From positions 434,001 through 498,000 of the forward strand of contig CBDCZY010000010.1 in NCBI GenBank assembly GCA_965224745.1: a DNA stretch of 64,000 bases, read 5' to 3'. Numbering within the stretch: the stretch's first letter is position 1; every line of letters starts with the position of its first letter. Below the pieces are notes generated by a model. The model had not been told where the DNA came from, made no database searches, and worked only from the letters and a program-made list of their open reading frames with translations. This DNA is from CBDCZY01 sp965224745 (GTDB lineage: Bacteria; Pseudomonadota; Gammaproteobacteria; Methylococcales; Methylomonadaceae). A program made the translations under genes and the position numbers. Positions 36,895 to 45,058 of the stretch are shown one piece after another.

Positions 36895-38915
36895 GTATCC
36901 CCTATAAATCTTAGGGCATGGTCTCAATCATCGCCTCACAACCTGAACTCTTTTCACGAATCAGCTGAGCAAGAGAAGGCAATTTAAACTCACCACTGAC
37001 CCTGTCCCGAATATAGTCGTACGTTCTAACACCTAGTTTTTTCGCGGTTTGACTAAGGGTCATAAAGGTGTCTTTCACCTCGGTGCCCGCGTCTGACATG
37101 GTATGCAAACTGACATCCCTTTCCCGTGCTTGCACACGGGCAGCTAATTCGGAGGCATTGTTATGCAACGGTAATTCCGGGTCGTCAAGCAACCGAAGCA
37201 ATGCGTCCTGTTTCGCCCGTGTTTTGGCGATGCGCTCATCCAGTTGTGCATAACCCGTTTGCGTTGAAAACAGCGCGTCAAACGCCTTTGAAAGTAGGTT
37301 GGCCTGTTGGTCATCCGGAGCCTGTTTGTAAGCCTTTAGCCGATGATAGAAAAGCCAGTATTGGGTCAGAAATTTATCCAGTGACATTTTGTGTTGCGGA
37401 ACAATCGGCCGTAGCTTTTTATAATGCCTGCCATCATGTATCCAGCACAAGGCGATATGCCGAGTGAGTAACTTGAATTGTGGTGCATCATCGCAGACCA
37501 GCGTTTCAATCACGGGGATCGTTGTCTGTTCCCGGTAAGCCGCGATGGCACAGGCCTCCTTGATGCGTGTCCGCTGTTGCGGGCCAGGCTTGAGGGTATC
37601 CAGCAGAGCATCAAAAGTGCTTTCGTCAAAGCAGACGCCTTTTTCCAACCGTTTATCCACGGCCTTGCGTATTTTATTAGACAGTTGAAAGCCCTCGAGC
37701 AGGCCAATGGCCTGCGTGTTATAAAGAAACTGGCGCGGCGCAAAGTTCCTGAACACATCCAGCACCGTCAGACGATCTTTGTGCGGGGTGGTGAAATAGG
37801 CCGAGTAAAAGGGATTACAGAGAATTTGCGTGTAATGGTTTTCGCCCTTGACACGGGCGCTGGTGTCATCGGTCTGCTGATATGTCGTACTCGCCAGCCC
37901 AGCCTCAACAATGTCAGATTTTTCCTGATGAAAATCGGCGTAGCCTGTTGTCCACTGATTGGAAAGATACGCCGATGAAATTTCGATGCCAAAATTCTGA
38001 AAGAAGTCCAGAATACAGCTTTCCGACAGATTGCATTCGGATTTTAACAGCGGAATCAGGGAGCGGATACCGACGCCAAATTCACCTTTCCCCGCCACAT
38101 CGGCCGGAAGTTGACCCAGAAAGGTCTTCCCCTGTGATGGCGAGTAATACACCTCACGCCGATATTTGACATTGTTCGTGATGATCTTGATGTCCTGAAT
38201 GACGACATCTGAATAGCCTTTAAATCGAGCATCCGTTGGCAGGACATTTTTGTTGACGGGACAAACCTGCTCTCGGTCAATTTTCACCTTGGTCAATTTG
38301 CCCTCGCGTTGACGTTTCTTAGGGTTGTTTTTTTCATCGGCCTCAGGGTCACCGCCCACTTGACGTTCCTTTTCGGACGAGTGATCAGCGGATTCTTTTG
38401 TACGGTTACCCTTGATATTCGGCTTGCCCTGTTCACCTTTCAAGCGGTTGATTTCATCTTTGAGCTGCTGGTTTTCTTCTCTGAACGCCTCATTTTCACC
38501 ATAAAGCGTTTCTACCAAGTTAAGCAGTCCATTCACCAGGGATTTTATCTGAGGATCAGGGATGGAGGCCACATCTACTTGCAACGCTTCGATGGCCGAC
38601 TCAATAGTGTTTCTGTTCAACGATACTTTAGAGGTCTTATGAAGTATAAGCCTATTATATCGTTGGTTTTTTAGGTCAGATTTTTGCCCATACAATGCGA
38701 TTAATGGGGGTTGGTAATATTGGCGAAAAGGAATTAGCAAAGCGTTGCGAAAGGGTCTCCAGTCGCTTCACAAATGGACAAACAACCCGAAACAGGGTGT
38801 GGCGGAAATGAACATTGAAAACACAGTTTGTGTCCAAAACCTTGTCAAGTGTTTTTTTACTTTTATGGCATGTTTTTTCTGGATGGTCTGTTGCCCTAGA
38901 ATTTATAGGGGATAC
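36895..38915 (-). mobile_element. IS66-family-like insertion sequence, 2021 bp, with 8-bp target duplication
   Basis: Inverted ends begin GTATCCCCTATAAAT on the left and end ATTTATAGGGGATAC on the right, with further imperfect pairing to GCCCTA. The 8-bp direct repeat GTTACCTC flanks both sides exactly (36887-36894 and 38916-38923), as expected for IS66-type insertion. A single transposase gene suggests the ISBst12-like subgroup, which lacks tnpA/tnpB. Perfect duplication implies recent insertion. Confidence 0.9.
36911..38740 (-). CDS. IS66-like (tnpC/ISBst12-type) transposase
   Basis: A transposase of up to 609 residues. The N-terminal part has a coiled coil (ENEAFREENQQLKDEINRLK) and a charged linker. 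The catalytic core has the DDE residues in YQQTDDTSARV, VCDDAPQF and LHNNASELAARV, as in IS66 TnpC. The frame is intact, so it is probably active. The first ATG at 38740 lies within the right end of the element; an internal start near the leucine-rich segment is possible. Confidence 0.8.
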   Translation of the reverse strand: MLIPFRQYYQPPLIALYGQKSDLKNQRYNRLILHKTSKVSLNRNTIESAIEALQVDVASIPDPQIKSLVNGLLNLVETLYGENEAFREENQQLKDEINRLKGEQGKPNIKGNRTKESADHSSEKERQVGGDPEADEKNNPKKRQREGKLTKVKIDREQVCPVNKNVLPTDARFKGYSDVVIQDIKIITNNVKYRREVYYSPSQGKTFLGQLPADVAGKGEFGVGIRSLIPLLKSECNLSESCILDFFQNFGIEISSAYLSNQWTTGYADFHQEKSDIVEAGLASTTYQQTDDTSARVKGENHYTQILCNPFYSAYFTTPHKDRLTVLDVFRNFAPRQFLYNTQAIGLLEGFQLSNKIRKAVDKRLEKGVCFDESTFDALLDTLKPGPQQRTRIKEACAIAAYREQTTIPVIETLVCDDAPQFKLLTRHIALCWIHDGRHYKKLRPIVPQHKMSLDKFLTQYWLFYHRLKAYKQAPDDQQANLLSKAFDALFSTQTGYAQLDERIAKTRAKQDALLRLLDDPELPLHNNASELAARVQARERDVSLHTMSDAGTEVKDTFMTLSQTAKKLGVRTYDYIRDRVSGEFKLPSLAQLIREKSSGCEAMIETMP

Positions 38916-38954
38916 GTTACCTCCCTTATCTATTACAAAACATGGAGAAAAAAA

Positions 38955-39839
38955 GTGAATTTTGCAATTACGCTATTATTAGTAATTTTAGGCACAGTAC
39001 CCTCATTTTCCTATGCTAGTCATAATGCGGGAGAGCTATTATATGGTGACAACGTTGTGACTGTACACAACGCTAATTTTACCTCTGTCGGACATTGCGG
39101 AAACGATTTTTATTACGTATCAGCCATATTCGATGTTAATAGGGATTATGTGTTCACAACTGAGTTCATCAAGAAACACATTCCGCGCGACAAAATGATA
39201 AAACTAAAAAAAGAAAATTGCACATCCTCTTCAACTACTAATATTGGAGTTTATATCAAGGATGTATTCCTTAATATAAAATATGCTTCAGGCGGAGTTG
39301 ATTCTGTTTTTGCAAGAGAAATAACCAAAGGATCTAACGCTGAAACGCCATTTTTTAAAGTATTTATTTCTCCGATGTGGGGGTATACCGTAAGAAACCC
39401 TTTACTTGGAAATGAAGCATCTTCGAGATTACATCATGAAGGTAAACTAATTGATAATGTGCTTAGTCCAGGTATTGCTAGCGTAAAACGCTATTTATCA
39501 TTTGTAAAACGCGATCATGAAGCAGTTTCTGCCGGCTATACCTTTAGAGAGGCGTTAATAAAAAAGAAAAAAGATCGACTAGAGGATATGTCAACCCGCT
39601 TACAACGTAAGTATGGTATTAGTTTGCAGAGTCCATATTTTACCGCCATATTAGATGGAAATGATGAAGTAGTAAAAGATATAAATCTATCGCCGTTTGA
39701 AAAATGGCGTGTTTTGAGAACTTATATTAGAGCGACATCTGAAATATGCAAAGAAAAGACAGTTGAAAAACCAAAACAAGTAGGGCTAGTTTTTGGATAT
39801 GAGGAACATATTGATACTGGTATGAGTGTTTGGTGTTAG
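38955..39839 (+). CDS. Exported protein of unknown function
   Basis: A GTG start at 38955 is preferred: GGAG lies 7 bases upstream and the N-terminus becomes a clean signal peptide (MNFAITLLLVILGTVPSFSYA). The 294-residue product has three cysteines in its first 140 mature residues and one near the C-terminal end, and a Lys-rich helical stretch near residue 200. I recognise no family. The IS66-like element sits 32 bases upstream of the GTG, so its native promoter is displaced, and IS21 begins 13 bases after the stop. It may be a stranded relic of the pre-island locus or cargo. Confidence 0.6.
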   Translation: MNFAITLLLVILGTVPSFSYASHNAGELLYGDNVVTVHNANFTSVGHCGNDFYYVSAIFDVNRDYVFTTEFIKKHIPRDKMIKLKKENCTSSSTTNIGVYIKDVFLNIKYASGGVDSVFAREITKGSNAETPFFKVFISPMWGYTVRNPLLGNEASSRLHHEGKLIDNVLSPGIASVKRYLSFVKRDHEAVSAGYTFREALIKKKKDRLEDMSTRLQRKYGISLQSPYFTAILDGNDEVVKDINLSPFEKWRVLRTYIRATSEICKEKTVEKPKQVGLVFGYEEHIDTGMSVWC

Positions 39840-39931
39840 GCGACAATTAACCTGTCCGGTCAGACGACAATTATCTTGACCGGTTGAGTGTATAAACTGA
39901 TAAGTACTTTTTACTCTTAGGAGGAAGTGAC

Positions 39932-41443
39932 TTGTCCGGTAAACACATCACTCAATTACAGGAAAATAGTTATATGAAAAATCGTCAGACAGGTTGTACG
40001 CAGGAGACATCCGCAGCAAAAGCCGGCATCAGTGTTCGATCAGGTTGCCGGATCGAAAAAGGTGAAAGAGCTGAACACAAAGAACGAAAGTGGCGAACGC
40101 GCAAAGATCCATTAGAAGCCGTATGGGACTCAGAACTGGTTCCGTTATTAGAAGATGAATCGTCCTTAACTGGCATTACCCTGTGGGAGCATCTGGATGA
40201 GCAGCATCCGGGAAAGTATCCAGAGAAATACCTTCGGACACTGCAAAGACGTGTTAAACACTGGCAGGCCACACAAGGCCCGGACAAAGAAGTCATGTTT
40301 CGTCAGTCGGTACCTGCGGGTCATCAGGGACTATCTGATTTTACGCACCCCAATACCGTCATTACGATAGACGGGAAGGCGTTCGCACATTTACTGTACC
40401 AGTTTCGCCTGGCTTTTAGTGGTTGGCGTCATGTCCATGTTATTCAGGGCGGAGAAAGCTACAGTGCACTGGCTGACGGCTTACAAAGTGCATTACACAC
40501 CTTAGGCGGTTCACCAAAGGAACATCGTACAGACAGCCTCAGTGCGGCTTACGTCAATAACGTAGAAAAACAGCGACTGACGGAAGACTATCATGATTTA
40601 TGTAAGCATTATGGCATGCGGCCCACCATCAATAATCTGGGCATTAGTCATGAAAATGGCGCCATTGAAGCACCGCATGGCTCATTAAAACGTCGCATTG
40701 ATCAAGCCATAAAGTTACGCGGTTCGAATGATTTTTCTACACTCCGTGCTTATCGAGAGTTTCTTGAACACATTGTCGACAAACTGAACAGACGATGCAA
40801 AGGCAGGTTGGCCGAAGAGCACAAAACCCTGTTAGCCTTACCCAAACACCGATTTGTTGATTATGCTGAGCTGTCGGTAAAAGTCACCACCAGCAGTACC
40901 ATTGCTGTAAAACGCGCATTGTATACCGTCCCTTCACGCCTTATCGGTGAAAGCGTCAGGGTGCATCTCTACCATGATCGTTTGGTCTGCTTTGTTGGCC
41001 AAACTCGGGTGATCAATCTGCCTCGGATTTATCCAACAACGCCCACCGGCCGAGCGCGACGAATAGATTACCGGCATATCATTCATTCTCTGGCAGCCAA
41101 ACCACAAGCCTTCCGCTTCTCACAGTTTCGCGATAATATTTTGCCTAACACGCAATATCGGGCTTTATGGAAGCAGGCAGAGAAACAGTTTACACCGCAA
41201 GAAGCATGCAAGTGGATGGTTGCTGTTTTACGCTTTGCCTATGATTATGATTGCGAAAGTGCCCTGGCAACTGAGCTAATGCGACAGGCAGAACAAGGTG
41301 CCTTGCCCGATTTAACATCCCTGCAGGCAAGGTATTTACAACACAGTACACCGCCACCGATACCGCTACGCCAACACCAGGTTGCTGACTATGATCAACT
41401 ACTGACCGGTCAGTGGATGAGACAGGAGGTGTGCTGTGAGTGA
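39932..41443 (+). CDS. istA: IS21 transposase IstA
   Basis: The 503-residue transposase has an N-terminal helix-turn-helix (TSAAKAGISVRSGCRIEKG) and a DDE core beginning VITIDGKAF, with the third acidic residue in SHENGAIEAPHG. It starts at TTG 39932, 7 bases after AGGAGG; ATG 39974 is an alternative matching the usual IstA N-terminus. Intact. Confidence 0.9.
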   Translation: MSGKHITQLQENSYMKNRQTGCTQETSAAKAGISVRSGCRIEKGERAEHKERKWRTRKDPLEAVWDSELVPLLEDESSLTGITLWEHLDEQHPGKYPEKYLRTLQRRVKHWQATQGPDKEVMFRQSVPAGHQGLSDFTHPNTVITIDGKAFAHLLYQFRLAFSGWRHVHVIQGGESYSALADGLQSALHTLGGSPKEHRTDSLSAAYVNNVEKQRLTEDYHDLCKHYGMRPTINNLGISHENGAIEAPHGSLKRRIDQAIKLRGSNDFSTLRAYREFLEHIVDKLNRRCKGRLAEEHKTLLALPKHRFVDYAELSVKVTTSSTIAVKRALYTVPSRLIGESVRVHLYHDRLVCFVGQTRVINLPRIYPTTPTGRARRIDYRHIIHSLAAKPQAFRFSQFRDNILPNTQYRALWKQAEKQFTPQEACKWMVAVLRFAYDYDCESALATELMRQAEQGALPDLTSLQARYLQHSTPPPIPLRQHQVADYDQLLTGQWMRQEVCCE

Positions 41444-42173
41444 TGGTTTGCCAATGATGTTAAAAGAACTTCGCTTGCTGGCTTTTTGGCAATATTATGA
41501 AGCTTATCAGGAACAGGCCACAAAACAGGCATGGGGCTATAGCCAATACCTGTCTAAACTGTGTGAAAATGAAATTGCACGGCGCTTTGAAACGCGAGTT
41601 TGCAACTGGACCAAAGAAGCCAAATTACCCCGGGGCAAAAGTTTTGCCACCTTAGGCTTTGATGAATTACCGGAAACCATTCAAAAGAAAGTGATTGGGC
41701 TGCGCGATAATACCCAGTGGGCGCTACAGGCAGATAATGTTTTATTGATTGGCCCTTCCGGTGTCGGTAAATCGCATATTGCTTCTGCTTTGGGGCTTCA
41801 TCTTATCGAACAAGGCATCCGGGTAAAATGGTTGGCTGCCACCGCACTGGTGCAATTACTGCAGCAGGCCAAAAAAGAGCTGGATTTAATGGCTGTGATG
41901 AGTCGACTGGATAAATATCGTGTACTCATTATCGATGATATTGGTTATGTTAAAAAAACGGATTCAGAAACCCAGGTCCTGTTTGAGTTTATTGCTCATC
42001 GTTATGAAAGTGGCAGCTTGATCATCACATCAAACCAGCCATTCAGTCACTGGGATCAGATATTCCCGGATACATTAATGACCGTAGCCGCCATTGACCG
42101 CATTATCCATCATGCCACGATTCTTGAAATCGACGGCAACAGTTACAGGAGGAAACATCAGAAAAAATCATAA
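41436..42173 (+). CDS. istB: IS21 helper ATPase IstB
   Basis: The 245-residue DnaC-like AAA+ ATPase has Walker A GPSGVGKSH near residue 105 and Walker B VLIIDDIGY, then SNQPFSHW as in IstB. It activates IstA target selection. A GTG start overlaps istA by 8 bases, with AGGAGG upstream, so translation is coupled. Confidence 0.93.
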   Translation: MSDGLPMMLKELRLLAFWQYYEAYQEQATKQAWGYSQYLSKLCENEIARRFETRVCNWTKEAKLPRGKSFATLGFDELPETIQKKVIGLRDNTQWALQADNVLLIGPSGVGKSHIASALGLHLIEQGIRVKWLAATALVQLLQQAKKELDLMAVMSRLDKYRVLIIDDIGYVKKTDSETQVLFEFIAHRYESGSLIITSNQPFSHWDQIFPDTLMTVAAIDRIIHHATILEIDGNSYRRKHQKKS

Positions 42174-42232
42174 AAAACCTTAATCACTCAACCGGCCATC
42201 ATAATTGTCGCCAAACCGGACAAAGTAATTGA

Positions 42233-42427
42233 CGCGAGACAGTTTGGCTTTCTTTGGGTTTAGAATCATTAATAAAAGGGAAACAGTGGGGTTCACAGTT
42301 GATTGGTCTTTGGAAAGACGACCCATTGACAAGATCTGATGTCATTTCCCTCTTGAAACGGAATGGCTGTGCATCAATTCCATTTAAAGTTTTTGAAGAA
42401 AATATTAAGAGAATAGGTATCGAGTAA
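42233..42427 (+). pseudogene. C-terminal fragment of an unidentified gene cut by IS21
   Basis: Just outside the IS21 right end, the frame beginning after TGA at 42230-42232 reads about 64 residues with protein-like composition (GKQWGSQLIGLWKDD, SDVISLLKRNGC, EENIKRIGIE) to a TAA. It has no start or ribosome-binding site. It looks like the tail of a gene whose 5' part was lost at the IS. It does not join the protein at 38955 in any obvious way. From here to the REP at 42693 nothing else is seen. Confidence 0.45.
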
Positions 42428-42692
42428 AATAAAAAAATTAAAAGAGACGTATAAATAAAATTTACTAATTGTCGGAACATTTATGTTTGTATTTCACCTA
42501 ACGATACAAGGTTAGAATGTGTGAGGTTCGAACCACAATCTGAACCGTTTGTTGAAAAGCCTGGCAGGGTCACATACATTTACTGAAATGCACTATTGAA
42601 AATAGCTTTTTGTTAATTAGCCTGATTGAATCCCTGCACTTTATTTAAAATCCATTTTTTCCATTGTTTGTTGTTATCTGTCCAATAAAGTA

Positions 42693-42715
42693 ATCAAGGG
42701 GTCAGCCAGCTTGAT
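42693..42715 (-). repeat. REP copy d
   Basis: Exact inverse complement of REP copy a, 30 bases before the first RAYT start. Confidence 0.9.
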
Positions 42716-42745
42716 ATTTAATGTTGCCTGGGGTATAGTCAAAGC

Positions 42746-43171
42746 ATGGCACGATTATCCCGAATAGTCATACCCAACCAGCCGCTGCATATCATGCAGC
42801 GAGGCAATAACAGGCAAGATATATTTACGTCTGAAGAAGATAGAGTGCGAATAAAAGAAGACATTGCGCATTCTTTGTTAAAGTCTCATTGTTCGCTACA
42901 TGCTTATGTCATTATGACCAACCACCTCCATCTGCTTATTACACCAAAAAACAAAGCACAACTGGCGGCATTCATGCAATCAATGGCCAATAGATATGTG
43001 CGCTATTTCAACGCAATACATCAAAGAACAGGGACTATCTGGGAAGGGCGTTTCAAATCTTGTTTGGTGGATAGTGAACACTATTTATTCGCCTTGCATA
43101 AATATATTGAAATGAATCCCATCAAAGCTGCTATGGTAAATAATCAAGGGGTCAGCCAGCTTGATATTTAA
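42746..43171 (+). pseudogene. Truncated RAYT copy
   Basis: The first ~131 codons match the complete gene 450 bases downstream. The sequence then runs straight into REP copy e, whose bases supply the last codons and the stop. The HLH metal motif (NHLHLL) and the presumed Tyr region (RYVRYFN) are kept but the C-terminal domain is lost. Of 12 differences from the full copy, about nine are synonymous. Confidence 0.88.
43143..43165 (-). repeat. REP copy e
   Basis: Identical to REP copy d. It sits between the two RAYT copies, terminating the first and preceding the second by 30 bases. Confidence 0.9.
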
Positions 43172-43195
43172 TGTTGCCTGGGGTATAGTCAAAAC

Positions 43196-43906
43196 ATGGC
43201 ACGATTATCCCGAATAGTCATACCCAACCAGCCGCTGCATATCATGCATCGAGGCAATAACAGGCAAGATATATTTACGTCTGAAGAAGATAGAGTGCGA
43301 ATAAAAGAAGACATCGCGCACTCTTTGTTAAAGTCTCATTGTTCGCTACACGCTTATGTCATTATGACTAACCACCTCCACCTGCTTATTACACCAAAAA
43401 ACAAAGCACAACTGGCGGCATTCATGCAATCAATGGCCAACAGATATGTGCGCTATTTCAACGCAATACATCAAAGAACAGGCACTATCTGGGAAGGGCG
43501 TTTCAAATCTTGTTTGGTGGACAGTGAACACTATTTATTCACCTTGTATAAATATATTGAAATGAATCCCATCAAAGCCGCTATGGTGGAAGATCTTGCA
43601 GATTACCGGTGGTCAAGTTATCAGCACAATGCATTAGGTCATACAGATTCATTAGTTACAGAACATCCACTCTACAAAGCATTAGCTGAAGAGAGCGAAC
43701 AGCGTAATGAACGCTACAGAGAACTATTTGATACCCTCAATATATCCAATCAAGAAAAGCAAATAACAGGAGCTACTCTGCGCGGTGAAGTGTATGGTAA
43801 TGACGAGTTTCATAGCAAAATAAGTCAATTAATTTCAAGACCAACTAAGTTAACCCGTCATGGGGGAGATAGGAAAAGTGATATCTTTAAAGATCAAGCT
43901 GGCTGA
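43196..43906 (+). CDS. REP-associated tyrosine transposase (RAYT, TnpREP)
   Basis: A 236-residue Y1 HUH-type transposase related to IS200/IS605 TnpA. It has the N-terminal RIVIPNQPLHIM segment, the HUH pair in TNHLHLLI near residue 60, and a candidate catalytic Tyr in ANRYVRYFN. RAYTs recognise and nick REP hairpins and are usually single-copy domesticated genes. The stop codon (43904-43906) lies inside REP copy f, so gene and REP overlap. Identical REPs flank the gene and end the cbiC duplications 6.6 kb upstream, implicating it in their origin. Confidence 0.92.
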   Translation: MARLSRIVIPNQPLHIMHRGNNRQDIFTSEEDRVRIKEDIAHSLLKSHCSLHAYVIMTNHLHLLITPKNKAQLAAFMQSMANRYVRYFNAIHQRTGTIWEGRFKSCLVDSEHYLFTLYKYIEMNPIKAAMVEDLADYRWSSYQHNALGHTDSLVTEHPLYKALAEESEQRNERYRELFDTLNISNQEKQITGATLRGEVYGNDEFHSKISQLISRPTKLTRHGGDRKSDIFKDQAG

Positions 43907-43915
43907 CCCCTCGAT
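43893..43915 (+). repeat. REP copy f, abutting cbiD
   Basis: Same orientation as copies a-c, with one change (CTCGAT for CTTGAT). It ends 3 bases before the cbiD TTG. The 9-mer GATCAAGCT at its left edge (43892-43900) recurs at 43921-43929 inside the cbiD 5' end. Confidence 0.85.
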
Positions 43916-43918
43916 GCT

Positions 43919-45058
43919 TTGATCAAGCTAACAGAATTCGACCTTAATAAATTAGCACAAAATGGCTTACGGCGCGGCCGAACGACTGGAAGTTGTGCTA
44001 CGGCAGCAGTCAAGGCTGCGCTATTTTTTATGTTACAAGAAACTCGGTATAGTGAGATAGCCGTCACTTTGCCAGATGATAAGCACTTTCTTAAAGTGCC
44101 CATTAAATCGGTATTCAGAATGAATGCGGAAACCATTCGAGCGGACGTTGAGAAAGATGGGGGAGATGATCCGGATAATACGCATGGGGCAATTATTTTT
44201 GTCGAGGTACGAAAAAATGCTATGAACGAAATAGGTTTTTTTGCGGGTAAGGGCGTGGGAACTATCACACAACCAGGTTTAAGATTGGCGATAGGTGAAC
44301 CGGCTATAAATCCTGTACCGCGCCAAATGATGCAACAAGCGGTTGCTGAAGTATTGAAGCTAGATGATAATATTTCCAATAAGCAAGGTTTCGATCTTAC
44401 TATTGGGTGTGAAAATGGCGAAAGCATTGCTAAAAAAACATTCAACCCAAGGTTAGGAATTGTTGGTGGTATTTCAATTTTGGGTACCACTGGAATAGTT
44501 GAGCCGCTTTCTTTAGATTCCTGGATAGCGTCAATAGAGGTGTATATTCGAGTGGCGCTGGGTAAAGATGCTCTTTCCATTGCGATACTGCCTGGTAAGA
44601 TCGGGCGTACTTATGCGGCTGAACAATTGGAATTACCTAAACAAAGAGTCGTTCAAATAGCCAATTTCTTAGGCAATGCCACAGAATTTACACAGTATGC
44701 ACTCGAGGAACAGCAGCGAGACCTGGATATTTTATGGCTTCTGGGGCATCCCGGCAAGTTGGCGAAATTGCTAGACGGTGTGTGGGATACTCATTCCCGT
44801 AAAAGTAACATGGCGATGTCTGCGGTTGCTAAGGTAGCTGCTGACATAGGTTTTAATAAAAATTCGGTGAACGCGATTGTCCATGCGAATACAGTGGAGG
44901 CAGTTATTGAAATGGTCAGTAAAGAAGACAATGCCCAGGCCTTATGGCAGGAAGTAGAAAGACGAATTGCTGCGCCCATTCAAGAACGTTTACCTTCAGT
45001 CAAGCGTGTGGAAGTACGGTTGTTCAATCTCCGTGGGAAAACGCTGGGAACGACATGA
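43919..45058 (+). CDS. cbiD: Cobalt-precorrin-5B C1-methyltransferase
   Basis: CbiD methylates C1 in the O2-independent ring contraction route. The 379-residue protein has LRRGRTTGSCATAAVKAAL, VRKNAMNEIGFFAGKGVGTIT, GGISILGTTGIVEPLS and GHPGKLAKLLDGVWDTHS, all typical, at normal length. The frame opens after a TGA inside REP copy f, and the only initiator ahead of the conserved region is TTG at 43919, 3 bases from the REP and with no good ribosome-binding site. Insertion may have removed the native start signals, so expression is doubtful. Its stop overlaps cobI (ATGA). Confidence 0.93.
   Translation: MIKLTEFDLNKLAQNGLRRGRTTGSCATAAVKAALFFMLQETRYSEIAVTLPDDKHFLKVPIKSVFRMNAETIRADVEKDGGDDPDNTHGAIIFVEVRKNAMNEIGFFAGKGVGTITQPGLRLAIGEPAINPVPRQMMQQAVAEVLKLDDNISNKQGFDLTIGCENGESIAKKTFNPRLGIVGGISILGTTGIVEPLSLDSWIASIEVYIRVALGKDALSIAILPGKIGRTYAAEQLELPKQRVVQIANFLGNATEFTQYALEEQQRDLDILWLLGHPGKLAKLLDGVWDTHSRKSNMAMSAVAKVAADIGFNKNSVNAIVHANTVEAVIEMVSKEDNAQALWQEVERRIAAPIQERLPSVKRVEVRLFNLRGKTLGTT

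Larger units (their letters stand above)
39853..42222 (+). mobile_element. IS21-family insertion sequence
   Basis: Left end TGTCCGGTCAGACGACAATT and right end, read inverted, TGTCCGGTTTGGCGACAATT match. Each is followed by a second GACCGG/GGCCGG-TTGAGTG block, the multiple terminal repeats typical of IS21. The istA and istB genes overlap by 8 bases. I find no clear target duplication. Confidence 0.9.
42693..43915 (+). mobile_element. REP-bounded tandem RAYT unit (REPtron)
   Basis: REPs in inverted orientation bound this segment (copies d and e reading inward, copy f at the far end), enclosing a truncated and a complete RAYT gene. The repeat unit is 450 bases: promoter region, REP and gene 5' part are duplicated. 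Confidence 0.85.

Noticed and set aside
37126..38169. Several plus-strand frames inside the IS66-like element
   Set aside because: They are antisense shadows of the intact transposase gene.
38745..38954. N-terminal extension of the exported protein
   Set aside because: It lies within the IS66-like right end; GTG 38955 has a good ribosome-binding site and gives a signal peptide.
42199..42480. 93-codon minus-strand frame after IS21
   Set aside because: It crosses the IS21 boundary and has a low-complexity hydrophobic start; the plus-strand fragment is more protein-like.
36098..43915. The REP copies as a CRISPR array
   Set aside because: Copies are irregularly spaced, occur in both orientations, are separated by gene fragments, and no cas genes are present.
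44944..45054. Upstream extension of cobI
   Set aside because: It lies inside cbiD; the ATGA overlap at 45055 gives the family N-terminus.
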